This document shows, piece by piece, positions 26,245 to 36,306 of a stretch of 64,000 nucleotides of DNA; the stretch's first letter is position 1, and every line of letters begins with the position of its first letter. The stretch comes from Psychrobacter sanguinis (GTDB lineage Bacteria > Pseudomonadota > Gammaproteobacteria > Pseudomonadales > Moraxellaceae). The notes under the pieces are model-generated. The model was given only the letters and a program-made list of their open reading frames with translations. It was not told the origin of the DNA and ran no database searches. A program made the position numbers and the translations under genes. The DNA lies in the NCBI RefSeq assembly GCF_020736705.1, contig NZ_CP085990.1:2852001-2916000 (forward strand). The letters run 5' to 3'.

Positions 26245-27630
26245 TTATACGACAAAACCAGATTGATGGTAGATATCCATCATCACTGTGACATTGCCTT
26301 GCCCATCATTATTAGACATATCGAAGCCTAAAATAAAGTACTCTTTCATTACTGGGTCTTGAAGCTCAGCATTAATCTCAGTCAACAATTCACGATAATT
26401 TTGCTGCAAGTAATCTTTTGAATATTGGGCATTTTCATCCAAGCCATAAACCACAATGACATAGTGTTGCCCAAAGTCATTATAAGAGTGTTGATGGCAA
26501 AGATAGCCGTTTAAACACTCTTCTCGCGAACGATTTTCATAAGCCATCATCTCTTCAATGATACCTATTCGAGTATACATAGATTCTGCAACTAAGATTT
26601 TTACCTGATCAAGCGGAATCATATCTCCGGCATCATGCCGACGCTTAGTGGTTCCGTTTAATAATTTTTGAAAAATCGTCGAATGAGATTGCAACTTTTG
26701 GGTCAGTTCAATCTGGTTTTGGGCTAACTGTGCATCGTCAGTATTATTATTTGTTGTGTTTATAAGGTTAGTTAGTCGAGTTTCAACTTTGGCCAATAGG
26801 CCAATTTCCACCAGCTTTTGTTGTATCTCAATCGCTCTTTGATAAAAATCAGGACTATTTAAAAAAGCCTGAGCCAGTTCAAATTCACCTTGAAAATCAT
26901 CGATATTGACTAACTTAGACAAGTGATGGTCGAAATAGCTCAATAAATCACTTGGCGTTTGTAGCAACTGAACTGTCTTATAAAAGCTGTTTAGGCTAAA
27001 TAACTGTAGGACTTTATTTTTATCAGCCAAATCAATAGGACAAGCTTCTTTAAAGAAACTGCTTCCAAACTCATGTTCGATTTGATAGCTATTACCTTCG
27101 TGAACTAAGGTTAATGACGTAAGACCTATATAGTGGATCTTATCTAAGCCCTGTTGCTCATTTGCTATTGGCAATTCAACCTTAGCCGCGATCTGTTGGA
27201 AGCGATTATTGATATAAGTAGCCGCCTGCAGTCGTAAATCAGCAAGCATAGTTTTTGACACATTTGGACTGTCTACGGCTGCAATTTGCTCATGCGTCAG
27301 GACGTATAGCAACTGTTTGCCTATCCTAAACGCATAATCAAACTGACCTGAGCCCACTAATGGATCATCTTTTGCCAAATATATTGACAAGAAAGTACGA
27401 TGGAACATAGCCAGCCAGTCAAATTCAGCCACTGAAGCCGGCTTTTGTACGTCTGGCTGTTTTTTGCTAGCGTCATCCTCCTCAGATGAAGACCCAATCT
27501 CAGGTTGATTCCTATCTATAGAATGAACATTAGTAGAGTTATGACTCACATTATTATTCTGATTGCCATACCCTTCTCCTTGATTATTCAAGGAAACACT
27601 CTTTGATTTCTGGGCGGAGTAATTTGTCAT
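26245..27630 (-). CDS. Uncharacterised 461-aa soluble protein
   Basis: I do not recognise this protein. The first 65 residues are Asn/Ser/Glu-rich and probably disordered. From about 68 (EFDWLAMFHRTFLSIYLAKDDP) to the end it looks folded, soluble and mixed alpha/beta, with no signal peptide or membrane segment. Notable stretches are FDYAFRIGKQLLYVL, a helical middle with a likely coiled segment at about 305-335, and a C-terminal half containing QHYVIVVYGLDENAQYSK and NVTVMMDIYHQSGFVV. A good SD (AGGGA) precedes the ATG. It lies between lysS and dnaX on the same strand, separated from each, so the context gives no function. Confidence 0.75.
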   Translation of the reverse strand: MTNYSAQKSKSVSLNNQGEGYGNQNNNVSHNSTNVHSIDRNQPEIGSSSEEDDASKKQPDVQKPASVAEFDWLAMFHRTFLSIYLAKDDPLVGSGQFDYAFRIGKQLLYVLTHEQIAAVDSPNVSKTMLADLRLQAATYINNRFQQIAAKVELPIANEQQGLDKIHYIGLTSLTLVHEGNSYQIEHEFGSSFFKEACPIDLADKNKVLQLFSLNSFYKTVQLLQTPSDLLSYFDHHLSKLVNIDDFQGEFELAQAFLNSPDFYQRAIEIQQKLVEIGLLAKVETRLTNLINTTNNNTDDAQLAQNQIELTQKLQSHSTIFQKLLNGTTKRRHDAGDMIPLDQVKILVAESMYTRIGIIEEMMAYENRSREECLNGYLCHQHSYNDFGQHYVIVVYGLDENAQYSKDYLQQNYRELLTEINAELQDPVMKEYFILGFDMSNNDGQGNVTVMMDIYHQSGFVV

Positions 27631-27804
27631 ACTGTCCCTTTAGATTGACTGTGAAATTTTTCAAAAATAACAATTATTACTATACCGTTTTTTTAGTTAT
27701 GTTGCACATAGGTTAAAGCGTCTATAGTCATTTTTAAATAAACATTCAATATTCTATTTTTCGATTGATACCGTTCTAACAGTACTGTGCTAAAGCCTTA
27801 GCAA

Positions 27805-27852
27805 CATTAAAAGTGTCATTAAAAGTAGTATTAAAAGTAGCATTAAAAAATA
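27805..27852 (+). repeat. Four tandem 12-bp repeats upstream of the lysS terminator
   Basis: Units CATTAAAAGTGT, CATTAAAAGTAG, TATTAAAAGTAG and CATTAAAAAATA run head to tail and abut the terminator stem at 27851. They lie in the noncoding space between lysS and the 461-aa gene. Confidence 0.8.
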
Positions 27853-27880
27853 TAGGACTGCACTTATTGGCAGTCCTATA
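27851..27880 (-). terminator. lysS terminator
   Basis: A perfect 11-bp stem (TATAGGACTGC with GCAGTCCTATA), 8-nt loop, followed on the minus strand by TTTTTTAATG, 47 nt after the lysS stop. Confidence 0.9.
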
Positions 27881-27927
27881 AAATGTGACAACATAAATTA
27901 AAACTGGTTTTTAACCTATGTTTTAAT

Positions 27928-29454
27928 CTAGTTTTTAATACGCATGTGAGGGAATAAAATCACATCACGAATACTGGCTGCATCAGTGAATAACATCACT
28001 AGACGGTCGATACCAATACCTTCACCTGCCGTTGGCGGCAAGCCATAAGATAAAGCTTCAATATAATCAGCATCAAAATGCATGGCTTCATCATCACCCG
28101 CATCTTTTTCAGCCACTTGATTATGGAAACGTTCGGCCTGATCCGCAGGGTCATTAAGCTCACTGAAGCCATTGGCAATTTCACGGCCACCGATGAATAA
28201 CTCGAAACGGTCAGTGATTTCTGGGTTCTCATCATTACGACGGGCAAGTGGAGAAGTTTCTGCAGGATACTCAGTAATGAAAGTTGGCTGACGTAGTTTA
28301 TGCTCAGCGGTTTCTTCAAAGATGATGGTCTGAAGTTTACCGATACCAAAGCCTTCTTTAACTTGCTGTTTTAAAACATTTTGAGCATAATCCGCTAAAT
28401 AATCACGGTCATCAATTTTGCTCATATCGAAGTTGTCTGCATATTGAGCAATGGCATCTTTCATGCTTAGACGCGCAAAAGGCGCTTTAAAACTAATGTT
28501 CTCATCTTGATAAGTAAGCTCAGTCGTACCTAAGATATCAGTCGCCAATTCATTGAACAGACGCTCGGTTAGGTCCATCAAGTCTTTATAATCCGCATAA
28601 GCTTGATAGAACTCAATCATTGTAAATTCTGGGTTATGACGGGTAGAAACCCCTTCATTACGGAAGCTACGGTTAATTTCAAACACGCGCTCAAAGCCAC
28701 CTACTACCAAACGTTTCAAATATAACTCTGGGGCAATACGCAAATAAAGTGGCATATCTAAAGCATTGTGATGGGTAATAAATGGACGTGCCACTGCCCC
28801 ACCTGGAATAGGATGCATCATTGGCGTTTCTACTTCCATAAAACGCTCGTTCAGCATAAATTTACGAATACCGCTGATTACTTTACTGCGAATTAAGAAA
28901 GTATTACGACTGTCTTCATTGGTCATTAAGTCTAAATGACGGTTACGATAACGAGCTTCAGTATCTGCTAGGCCATGGAATTTATTAGGCATAGGACGTA
29001 AAGATTTTGTTAATAAGGTAATTTCTTCGATATGAACGTATAGATCACCTTTACCAGAGCGGCCGATATACCCTGAAACACCAACGATATCACCTAAGTC
29101 TAAAGACTTAATTAACGCTAATGTCTCTTCAGTTAATTCTTTACGAGCCACATACAGTTGAATACGACCTGTCATGTCTTGAATAACAATAAAGGCCCCA
29201 CGGTTAAGCATGACGCGACCTGCAACGTTAACCTGAGTTTTGTCACCATTCGCCGCTTTTTCTTCAATTTCTTCTTTACTAATACCTTCAAACTGCTTTT
29301 GTAAATCTTCCGCATAATCAGTACGTTTGAACTTATTCGGATAAGCAATTTTACCCGAGGCAGTAATCTCATCAAGCTTAGCTTGGCGCTGAGCGATAAG
29401 GTCATTAGTTTCATCGATTGATGGGGCTTGATCTTGATTATTTTGATTAGACAT
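27928..29454 (-). CDS. lysS: Lysyl-tRNA synthetase, class II
   Basis: Charges tRNA-Lys with lysine. The 508-residue protein has an N-terminal OB-fold anticodon-binding domain (about 65-165, with [26 protein letters not shown]) and the class II catalytic core: motif 1 around [22 protein letters not shown], motif 2 in [26 protein letters not shown], motif 3 in [21 protein letters not shown]. The lysine-site segment [16 protein letters not shown] is present. GAGAG precedes the ATG. It lies 62 nt downstream of prfA on the same strand and may be co-transcribed with it. Confidence 0.98.
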   Translation of the reverse strand: MSNQNNQDQAPSIDETNDLIAQRQAKLDEITASGKIAYPNKFKRTDYAEDLQKQFEGISKEEIEEKAANGDKTQVNVAGRVMLNRGAFIVIQDMTGRIQLYVARKELTEETLALIKSLDLGDIVGVSGYIGRSGKGDLYVHIEEITLLTKSLRPMPNKFHGLADTEARYRNRHLDLMTNEDSRNTFLIRSKVISGIRKFMLNERFMEVETPMMHPIPGGAVARPFITHHNALDMPLYLRIAPELYLKRLVVGGFERVFEINRSFRNEGVSTRHNPEFTMIEFYQAYADYKDLMDLTERLFNELATDILGTTELTYQDENISFKAPFARLSMKDAIAQYADNFDMSKIDDRDYLADYAQNVLKQQVKEGFGIGKLQTIIFEETAEHKLRQPTFITEYPAETSPLARRNDENPEITDRFELFIGGREIANGFSELNDPADQAERFHNQVAEKDAGDDEAMHFDADYIEALSYGLPPTAGEGIGIDRLVMLFTDAASIRDVILFPHMRIKN

Positions 29455-29516
29455 AAGACTCTCAAATTATTTATGGTAAAGATTTATTATAAAGCGGCGG
29501 CGACTAAAGCAGTCCG

Positions 29517-30605
29517 TTATTCTCCGCTGACACTGGCCATTAAGTCTGCCTGATGCTCACGGGTTAAAGCATCTAATAGTTCATCCAAATCACCTTCCAT
29601 AATAGCATCCAACTTATACAAAGTTAGGTTAATACGGTGATCTGTCATACGACCTTGGGGGAAGTTATAAGTACGGATACGCTCACTACGGTCTCCGCTA
29701 CCCACTAAGTTACGGCGCAGTGCATCAGCAGTATCGACCTGCTCTTGTACTTTCGCTTGTTGAATACGCGCAATAAGCATTTGCATCGCTTTGGCGCGGT
29801 TTTTATGTTGGCTACGCTCTTGCTGACATTCAGCAACCACCCCAGTAGGAATATGGGTCAAACGAACTGCAGAATCCGTGGTGTTAACGTGCTGACCACC
29901 GGCACCGCTTGAGCGGAAAGTATCCATACGAATATCTGCTGGATTTAACTCTACCGTATCATCGATTTTAACTTCCGGCATGACTGCAACAGTACATGCT
30001 GAGGTATGTACTCGGCCCTGACTTTCTGTTTCTGGAACACGCTGTACTCGGTGAGCACCAGACTCAAACTTCAAACGACCATATACATCATTACCTGAGA
30101 CCCGAGTAATGATTTCTTTATAGCCCCCATGCTCGCCTTCGTTGGCGGACAATACTTCGATAGTCCAACCTTGAGATGATGCATAACGCTCATACATGCG
30201 GAACAAATCGCCTGAGAAAATAGCCGCTTCATCACCGCCTGTACCTGCACGAATCTCTAAGAAGGCGGGCACCTTATCATTAGGATCCTTTGGCAGCATC
30301 ATCACGTTGAGCTCTTCTTCCATCGCTGCAATATCGTCTGCCGCAGAATCGATCTCTTCTTGCATCATCGCCTTCATTTCAGGATCTGACGCTTCGTTAA
30401 TCATCTCAAGCGCATCTTGTTTGTCCGTTTCTGCTTGACGATAACGCTGCCATAAGCTGGTAATTTCAGACAGCTCACTGTGCTCCATTGATAACTCGCG
30501 AAATTTATTATTATCGCTGATAGTACCTGGGTCAGATAGCAGGGCAGTCACTTCTTCAAAGCGGTCTACCATTTGATCTAAACGTTCTCTTAACGAGTCT
30601 TTCAT
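29517..30605 (-). CDS. prfA: Peptide chain release factor 1
   Basis: Recognises UAA and UAG and triggers release of the finished protein on the ribosome. The catalytic GGQ is at 236-238 in [15 protein letters not shown], and the stop-codon-reading PxT tripeptide is PET at 191-193 ([10 protein letters not shown]). The 362-residue length is normal. In many bacteria prfA is followed by prmC, the methylase of the GGQ glutamine; here lysS follows instead and prmC is not in the window. Confidence 0.98.
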   Translation of the reverse strand: MKDSLRERLDQMVDRFEEVTALLSDPGTISDNNKFRELSMEHSELSEITSLWQRYRQAETDKQDALEMINEASDPEMKAMMQEEIDSAADDIAAMEEELNVMMLPKDPNDKVPAFLEIRAGTGGDEAAIFSGDLFRMYERYASSQGWTIEVLSANEGEHGGYKEIITRVSGNDVYGRLKFESGAHRVQRVPETESQGRVHTSACTVAVMPEVKIDDTVELNPADIRMDTFRSSGAGGQHVNTTDSAVRLTHIPTGVVAECQQERSQHKNRAKAMQMLIARIQQAKVQEQVDTADALRRNLVGSGDRSERIRTYNFPQGRMTDHRINLTLYKLDAIMEGDLDELLDALTREHQADLMASVSGE

Positions 30606-30796
30606 AAGTAATCTTTTCTTGAGTCTAGTTGTTAACAGATATTAACGGATAGTCAGAATTGAATGAACTATTAACCGTTTAATTTGTAAGGTAACTTTTG
30701 TGGCAGAAATAAAGTGGCTAATTATAGCAAATTTTAAGGACAATACCGAGAGTCATCTTATCAAATATCCGTACTTCAAATATCCATACTAAAAAA

Positions 30797-30833
30797 TAAG
30801 CAGGCTCATAATAGATATTATGTTACCTGCTTA
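30797..30833 (-). terminator. Terminator of the ketoacyl-ACP synthase III gene
   Basis: Outer stem TAAGCAGG/CCTGCTTA and inner stem CATAAT/ATTATG, followed on the minus strand by six T residues, 23 nt after the stop codon. Confidence 0.85.
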
Positions 30834-30855
30834 ATTTGGAGATTAAAAAGGACGA

Positions 30856-32001
30856 TTACACTTTTCTAAGTAGCACAGACCCAATTGAGTAGCCGGCACC
30901 AAACGAACACATTACACCCAAGTCACCAGACTGTAATTTGTCTTTGTAGCGATGGAAAACAATAATCGGACTGGCTGAACTGGTATTACCAAATTCTTCG
31001 ATAACTGTTGGGGCAATTGCAGGATCAGCTTGCTTACCCACCACACTGCGTAGGATTAAGTTAATCATATTGATATTGGCTTGATGTAGCCACATCATTT
31101 TGACCTCTTCAGCCGGGACCTTATTTTTCTCTAGCTGGGTACTGATAATTTCTGAGACCTTAGGACATACTTCACGGAATACTTTGCGACCATTTTGTAA
31201 AAACAGCTTATCAGACACAGGATCTTTCAAGTCATAATAAAGCTCAGCATCAGCCGCCTTATACTCACCTCTATCGAGGAAACCATATTCGTTTTTGATA
31301 TTGGTTGAAAATTGAGTGTACAGCTTGCTATCAATGATTTCGTAGCCTTTTGGCGTGTCAGATTGCTCAACAATAGATGCGGTCGCCACATCCCCAAAAA
31401 TAAAGTGGCTGTCGCGGTTGCGCCAGTTTAAGTGCGCCGTAGTAATCTCTACGTTAACCACAGCAACTTTGCTACCCAGACCTGCGTTGATAGAGCCCAC
31501 CGCTTGCGCAATCCCAAAAGTAGCCGCACTACAAGCTACGTTCATATCATAAGCAAAGCCATCTTGCATGCCAATAGCATGTTGAATTTCAATGGCCAAA
31601 GCAGGATAAGCACGGGGTAGATTTGAACATGCCACGATGACACCATCTAGTTCAGTTGCATCAATGCCGGCCTCATCTAAAGCTTGCTGCAGGGCATCTA
31701 CACCCATCTCAGCCATCACTGAAAGCTCTTCACCTAATTTACGAGCTGGCAGGACGGGCATCATCACTTCAGGATCTAAAATGTTTTTCTTATCCATCAC
31801 ATAGCGTGACTTAATACCAGACACCTTTTCGATAAATTCAGCTGAAGACTTCTCTAATGCTTCACGACTGCCCGCTTCAATCTCGCTTGCATACTTATGA
31901 TTATAATTATCAACATACTGATTAAACGACTCAACCAGCTCTTCATTACTGATGCTATACGGCGGAATATATAGACCTGTCCCTGTAATATATGTTTTCA
32001 T
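30856..32001 (-). CDS. Beta-ketoacyl-ACP synthase III-like (FabH family)
   Basis: Thiolase-fold condensing enzyme. The FabH-type triad is present: C157 in NVACSAATF, H306 in WLHQANINM and N339 in EEFGNTSSAS. At 381 residues it is longer than classical FabH (about 317) because of an N-terminal insertion (about 25-85); this longer form is common in Pseudomonas, Acinetobacter and relatives beside or instead of canonical FabH. It would start fatty-acid synthesis from an acyl-CoA or make a related beta-keto product. AGGA lies 6 nt before the ATG at 32001, so the upstream TTG (32025) is rejected. No other fab gene is adjacent, so its exact substrate is open. Confidence 0.87.
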   Translation of the reverse strand: MKTYITGTGLYIPPYSISNEELVESFNQYVDNYNHKYASEIEAGSREALEKSSAEFIEKVSGIKSRYVMDKKNILDPEVMMPVLPARKLGEELSVMAEMGVDALQQALDEAGIDATELDGVIVACSNLPRAYPALAIEIQHAIGMQDGFAYDMNVACSAATFGIAQAVGSINAGLGSKVAVVNVEITTAHLNWRNRDSHFIFGDVATASIVEQSDTPKGYEIIDSKLYTQFSTNIKNEYGFLDRGEYKAADAELYYDLKDPVSDKLFLQNGRKVFREVCPKVSEIISTQLEKNKVPAEEVKMMWLHQANINMINLILRSVVGKQADPAIAPTVIEEFGNTSSASPIIVFHRYKDKLQSGDLGVMCSFGAGYSIGSVLLRKV

Positions 32002-32265
32002 ATCGCTTCCTATTTTTCTTAGCAAATAAGGTATTTAACGCAGTTTACGATTACGTCAAATGGCTGTGCAACACGCACAATCATTAAATTTATACGTCTA
32101 ACTCAATATGTTGCATCAATATATTGCATAATGGTGCAGCGAGTCATACTCATCATGGATTTGAAATTCCAAGCCATATATTATGCCTGTTTTGAGTCAT
32201 TATTCCTAATCCTGAGTGTTATAAATTCTTTATCTAGGCCTACTTTAAAATTCTGAGACCTTCTT

Positions 32266-32871
32266 ATGACCCCGATCGATAAACCATGGACTGTTGAAAC
32301 TGCCCCCTTATCTGTTGTACCTTCACTACAGCAGTACCCTATTCAAAACGTTTTCAAAGTTGCGATATTAGGTGCTGAAAGTACCGGTAAAACGACCTTG
32401 TGTCAGGATTTGGCTTATTATTTTGATACTCAGTACACTATTGAATTTATGCGGCCTTATTTACAACAGAAGTGGGATCTGACTCAAACCCCTTGTGAAT
32501 GGCAAGACTTAATGCCGATCGCTGAAGGGCAAATGGCCGAAGAGAATGCAAAAGCGCAGCAAGCTAATCGCTATCTCTTTTGTGACACTACTCTATTTGA
32601 ATTAATGGTATATGCCTATTGGTATTATGATAAATGCCCGCAACCTATTGAAGCTGCAGCGAATAATCACAGGTACGATTTAATTTTATTAACCGAAGTG
32701 GATGTGCCGTGGGAGGCTGATGACTTACGAGATGCGCCTCACCAACGTCATGAGATTAGCCAAGCTTTTGAACAGGCGCTTACGGCGCACCATCGACCAT
32801 TCAAAAAAATTGGTGGCAACCGAGAGCAACGGGTTAATACAGTCACACAGTATTTAAATACTCTGTCATAA
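32266..32871 (+). CDS. NadR-like AAA ATPase / nicotinamide riboside kinase domain
   Basis: P-loop kinase resembling the C-terminal ribosylnicotinamide-kinase domain of NadR (AAA_28). Walker A is GAESTGKT (36-43). Other matching parts are EFMRPYLQQKW, FCDTTLFELMVYAYWYY and the lid-like LLTEVDVPWEADDLRDAPHQR, which resembles the NadR PW-x-D-DG-R segment. A final GGNREQRVNT motif is also typical. At 201 residues it has only the kinase domain: no adenylyltransferase and no repressor domain. No pnuC transporter is adjacent. Likely role: phosphorylation of nicotinamide riboside for NAD salvage, by family. Confidence 0.8.
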   Translation: MTPIDKPWTVETAPLSVVPSLQQYPIQNVFKVAILGAESTGKTTLCQDLAYYFDTQYTIEFMRPYLQQKWDLTQTPCEWQDLMPIAEGQMAEENAKAQQANRYLFCDTTLFELMVYAYWYYDKCPQPIEAAANNHRYDLILLTEVDVPWEADDLRDAPHQRHEISQAFEQALTAHHRPFKKIGGNREQRVNTVTQYLNTLS

Positions 32872-33004
32872 CAGTCATCAAGTCAGCTTCTACAAAACCA
32901 GCTGTTATAAGAATAGCCCACCACATCAGAGGGTGAGCTATGTATTTAATTAGTTAGTAAGTTCAGTAATCTCGGTTAAAGCTTAGACTTAGTTAAAACC
33001 TAGA

Positions 33005-34225
33005 TTAAAGGTCAATTTTTTCCAATACAAAATCGATGTCTTTATCACCACGGCCTGATAAGTTCACTAAGATGCTCTCATCGCTAGACATCTCTTTGGC
33101 AATCTTCATCGCATAGGCTACTGCGTGAGATGATTCTAAAGCGGGGATAATCCCTTCCATACGTGACAAAGCCATAAACGCATCTAAACACTCTTGGTCT
33201 GTTACTGCTTCATAAGTGGCTAAATTGGCATCGCGTAAATGAGAATGTTGAGGCCCAACGCCAGGATAGTCTAACCCAGAAGCGATAGAGTGGACTTGTG
33301 CAGGCTCGCCCTTATCATCAAGTAACACATAACATTTGAAACCTTGAATCTCGCCTTTTACCCCTTTGCTCATTGTCGCTGCGTGTTTAGCTGTATCAAG
33401 TCCTTCACCTGCCGGCTCTACCCCTACTTTCTCAACATTTTCATCATCCATGAACCCACTGAACATTCCCATGGCATTCGAGCCACCGCCTACACAGGCC
33501 ACTACTTTATTAGGCAGCTTACCCGTTGCTTTTAAGAACTGCTCACGAGCTTCATGACCGATAACCGATTGAAAATAGCCTACCATTTCAGGATAGGGTG
33601 CCGGCCCCACTACTGAACCAATGGCGAACATGCTATTTTCGATGTCTCCTAAATAGGCCTCAAACGCACTGTCTACTGCCTCCTTTAAAGTACCTGCTCC
33701 CTGTGATACTGGCACTAATTTGGCACCTAATATCTTCATGCGACTCACATTGGGATGCTCTTTTTTAATATCGACTACCCCCATGTGAATTTCACATTCA
33801 ACACCCATCAGTGCTGCCGCTGTTGCTAATGCTACCCCATGCTGTCCTGCGCCTGTTTCAGCAATGACTTTGGTCTTGCCCATTTTCTTTGCCAGTAATA
33901 CTTCACCTAAGCAGTGATTAATTTTATGAGAGCCAGTATGGTTTAAGTCCTCACGTTTTAAATAAATCTGGGCACCACCGCAATGTTCCGACAAACGCTT
34001 GGCATGATAAATAGGACTAGGCCGACCCACATAAGTCTCACGTAGCCTTTTCATCTCATCGATAAACTCATTGTTGTTAATTATTTCACGGAAACCAACT
34101 TCAAGCTCATCTAACGCTTTGGCCAATTCAGGATGACCAATTTTGCCACCAAACTCCCCAATTAAACCTTCTTTATTAGGTAGGGTTGACGCGTGTAATC
34201 CGTAGCTATTTTTAATCTCAGTCAT
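33005..34225 (-). CDS. trpB: Tryptophan synthase beta chain
   Basis: PLP enzyme that joins indole and serine to make tryptophan. The PLP lysine is K101 in [12 protein letters not shown], the phosphate-binding loop is [10 protein letters not shown], and [10 protein letters not shown] closes the core, as in TrpB1. At 406 residues it is normal. The first possible codon is GTG at 34234; AAGG lies 8 nt before the ATG at 34225. trpA and trpF, which usually flank trpB, are absent here. The inverted repeat at 34331-34364 may control it. Confidence 0.97.
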   Translation of the reverse strand: MTEIKNSYGLHASTLPNKEGLIGEFGGKIGHPELAKALDELEVGFREIINNNEFIDEMKRLRETYVGRPSPIYHAKRLSEHCGGAQIYLKREDLNHTGSHKINHCLGEVLLAKKMGKTKVIAETGAGQHGVALATAAALMGVECEIHMGVVDIKKEHPNVSRMKILGAKLVPVSQGAGTLKEAVDSAFEAYLGDIENSMFAIGSVVGPAPYPEMVGYFQSVIGHEAREQFLKATGKLPNKVVACVGGGSNAMGMFSGFMDDENVEKVGVEPAGEGLDTAKHAATMSKGVKGEIQGFKCYVLLDDKGEPAQVHSIASGLDYPGVGPQHSHLRDANLATYEAVTDQECLDAFMALSRMEGIIPALESSHAVAYAMKIAKEMSSDESILVNLSGRGDKDIDFVLEKIDL

Positions 34226-34586
34226 TAATCGCACCTTGTCTCAAGTGACTCGTCATTGTCATTTTTTATTTACTTAGCTTAGCTATGTACTCGTTTACCT
34301 AACCAATTAATCAAACCGTAATTTCAAAATATTTGTATTTGTGTTCTAGTACAGTGATACAAATTCTAAAACATGTTATCAAATCGGTCAAGTGAATTGA
34401 CAGCAAAATAGCTAATAAGCTATGAGATAAATAATTAATAGAAATAGGCGTTACTTCATAAACTTATGGTTAAAAAACTTTATATAAGAGGGTTTATAAC
34501 CTATTGGAATAAGTAGTTAACAATTAACTGTTAGACCTTTGACTTAAAATCCGGATAATAGTTCGTTTTTATTTGCGGAGTACGTC
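34226..34586. promoter_or_regulatory. Divergent spacer trpB / tcyP with inverted repeat
   Basis: 361 bp. The clearest element is ATTTGTAT (34331-34338) inverted as ATACAAAT (34357-34364), an 18-nt centre that contains CTAGTAC, the same heptamer as a TrpR half-site in E. coli. It is 106-139 nt upstream of the trpB start. Near tcyP there is a small dyad GGTT-TAT-AACC. No other element is clear. Confidence 0.4.
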
Positions 34587-35951
34587 ATGCTATTACTACT
34601 GCTGGTCATTGTTTTTATAGCCTTGCTATATGGCTTATGGCGATATCACCGTCAAAGCGACTCGTTGAGTCGTAGCGTATTTCTAGGACTATTTATCGGT
34701 GTGCTTTACGGTCTAGTCTTATCTGCTTTCAATATAGATACAGAGAGTTTTTTACCTTGGGTCAATATCGTTGGTAACGGTTATGTCAATCTACTAAAAA
34801 TGATTGCCATGCCACTGGTATTCGTCTCTATCTTAGCGGCTATCGCCCGTTTAGAAAAAGCCTCAATGATCGGTTCAATGAGTTTCTGGATTATCAGCAC
34901 TTTACTCATTACCACCGGTATCGCTGCCGTAGATGGGGCCATTATCGCCAACCTATTTCATTTAGATGCCAGCTCGATTGTGGCAGGTGAACAGGAACTG
35001 GCCCGTGGTCAAAGCATGATTGAAAGCAGTAGTGAGGTGGCGGACTTAACGATCCCGGGTCTGATTTTGAGTTTCATTCCTACCAGTATTGGCGGCACAC
35101 TTGCTGGCCTAGAAAGCACCTCCATGATTTCAGCAGTGGTTATCGCCAGCCTATTGGGCATGGCAGCGCTGACAGTTAATAAAAATGATCCTGAAAAAGG
35201 CGCGCTTATTATTCGAGCGATCGACGTGCTACAAAGCTGGATTATGGCGTTGGTACGCTTCATTATTCGCCTAACGCCTTATGGAGTTATGGCTTTAATG
35301 ATTAAAGTGATTGTGACCACTGATGCTGATGCTATTTGGCAACTGGCCAAGTTCTTAGTCGCTTCTTATGTAGCATTATTTATTATGCTAATAGTCCATG
35401 CCTTTATCATTATGTTGGCAGGCAGATCGCCTATTGATCACTTTAAGAAAATCGCTCCAGTTTTGACTTTCGCTTTTACCTCTCGTAGCTCGGCGGCGAC
35501 CATTCCTTTAAGTATCGATGCTCAGGTCAATAAATTAGGCATAGCCAAACCCATCGCTAACTTTTCAGCTTCATTTGGTTCAACCATTGGTCAAAACGGC
35601 TGTGCTGGGGTTTATCCGGCTATGTTAGCAATGATGATTGCCCCTACTATGGGCATTGATCCTTGGTCGATTAGCTTTATTGCGTCGGTAGCAGGCGTGG
35701 CTATGATTGCCTCATTCGGTGTGGCTGGTGTCGGTGGCGGTGCAACGTTCGCCGCTATTATTGTTTTATCGACCTTAGGCATGCCTTTAGAGTTGGCAGG
35801 TCTATTAATCTCAATCGAACCTTTGATTGATATGATGCGCACTTTGGTCAACGTTAGCGGCTCTATCACTGCTGGCGTGGTGGGTGACAAAGTTTTGGGT
35901 AATACAACAGAACAAGCTAGCTTCGATGACAGCTCTGCTCAGGTTGGCTAA
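34587..35951 (+). CDS. tcyP: L-cystine uptake symporter TcyP
   Basis: Sodium- or proton-coupled carrier of the dicarboxylate/amino-acid:cation symporter family, specific for L-cystine in E. coli (YdjN/TcyP). The distinctive TcyP segments are present: VNIVGNGYVNLLKMIAMPLVF, TFAFTSRSSAATIPLSIDAQ, SFGSTIGQNGCAGVYPAMLA and the glycine-rich GVAGVGGGATFAAIIVL. The overall layout matches E. coli TcyP along its length (454 compared with about 463 residues). About eight membrane helices and two re-entrant loops are expected. GGAG lies 7 nt before the ATG. It forms a single-gene unit ending in a terminator at 36054. Confidence 0.92.
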   Translation: MLLLLLVIVFIALLYGLWRYHRQSDSLSRSVFLGLFIGVLYGLVLSAFNIDTESFLPWVNIVGNGYVNLLKMIAMPLVFVSILAAIARLEKASMIGSMSFWIISTLLITTGIAAVDGAIIANLFHLDASSIVAGEQELARGQSMIESSSEVADLTIPGLILSFIPTSIGGTLAGLESTSMISAVVIASLLGMAALTVNKNDPEKGALIIRAIDVLQSWIMALVRFIIRLTPYGVMALMIKVIVTTDADAIWQLAKFLVASYVALFIMLIVHAFIIMLAGRSPIDHFKKIAPVLTFAFTSRSSAATIPLSIDAQVNKLGIAKPIANFSASFGSTIGQNGCAGVYPAMLAMMIAPTMGIDPWSISFIASVAGVAMIASFGVAGVGGGATFAAIIVLSTLGMPLELAGLLISIEPLIDMMRTLVNVSGSITAGVVGDKVLGNTTEQASFDDSSAQVG

Positions 35952-36306
35952 TCTGGTAACCGACTGATTGAGAATATAATCATTCAAAATCGACTGTTTT
36001 AAGATTACCTTGCTGGCTTAGCTGTTTAATAAATATAGCAAGGATGTAATGATAAAACGCCTTATTAAGGCGTTTTTTTATGTCATATGACTTTGATATA
36101 AATCGGCCATAACCATTCACTCAATTACTTTACTGTTTACCTGCTTTTGGCGTAGACTGAATAATATAGCTTATATTGAGCCTACTCTTCGCCTATCTAG
36201 CCAATGAAATAAAATTACGTAATAACACCTTTCTAACCGAATATAAATAATTGAAAAATCTCAATAGCCAATCGTTATATTTTAAAAACAAATAACATCT
36301 TTTCAA
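35952..36306. other. Convergent spacer after tcyP
   Basis: 355 bp between two convergent genes. It holds only the terminator at 36054-36079; the rest is AT-rich without a gene or clear repeat. Confidence 0.6.
36054..36079 (+). terminator. tcyP terminator
   Basis: AAAACGCCTT - ATT - AAGGCGTTTT forms a 10-bp stem followed by TTT, about 100 nt after tcyP. Confidence 0.88.

Noticed and set aside
27999..28349. 116-codon open frame overlapping lysS on the same strand
   Set aside because: Composition (Leu/Ser/Val-rich, no domain) is that of a frame-shifted reading of lysS, whose own frame is intact.
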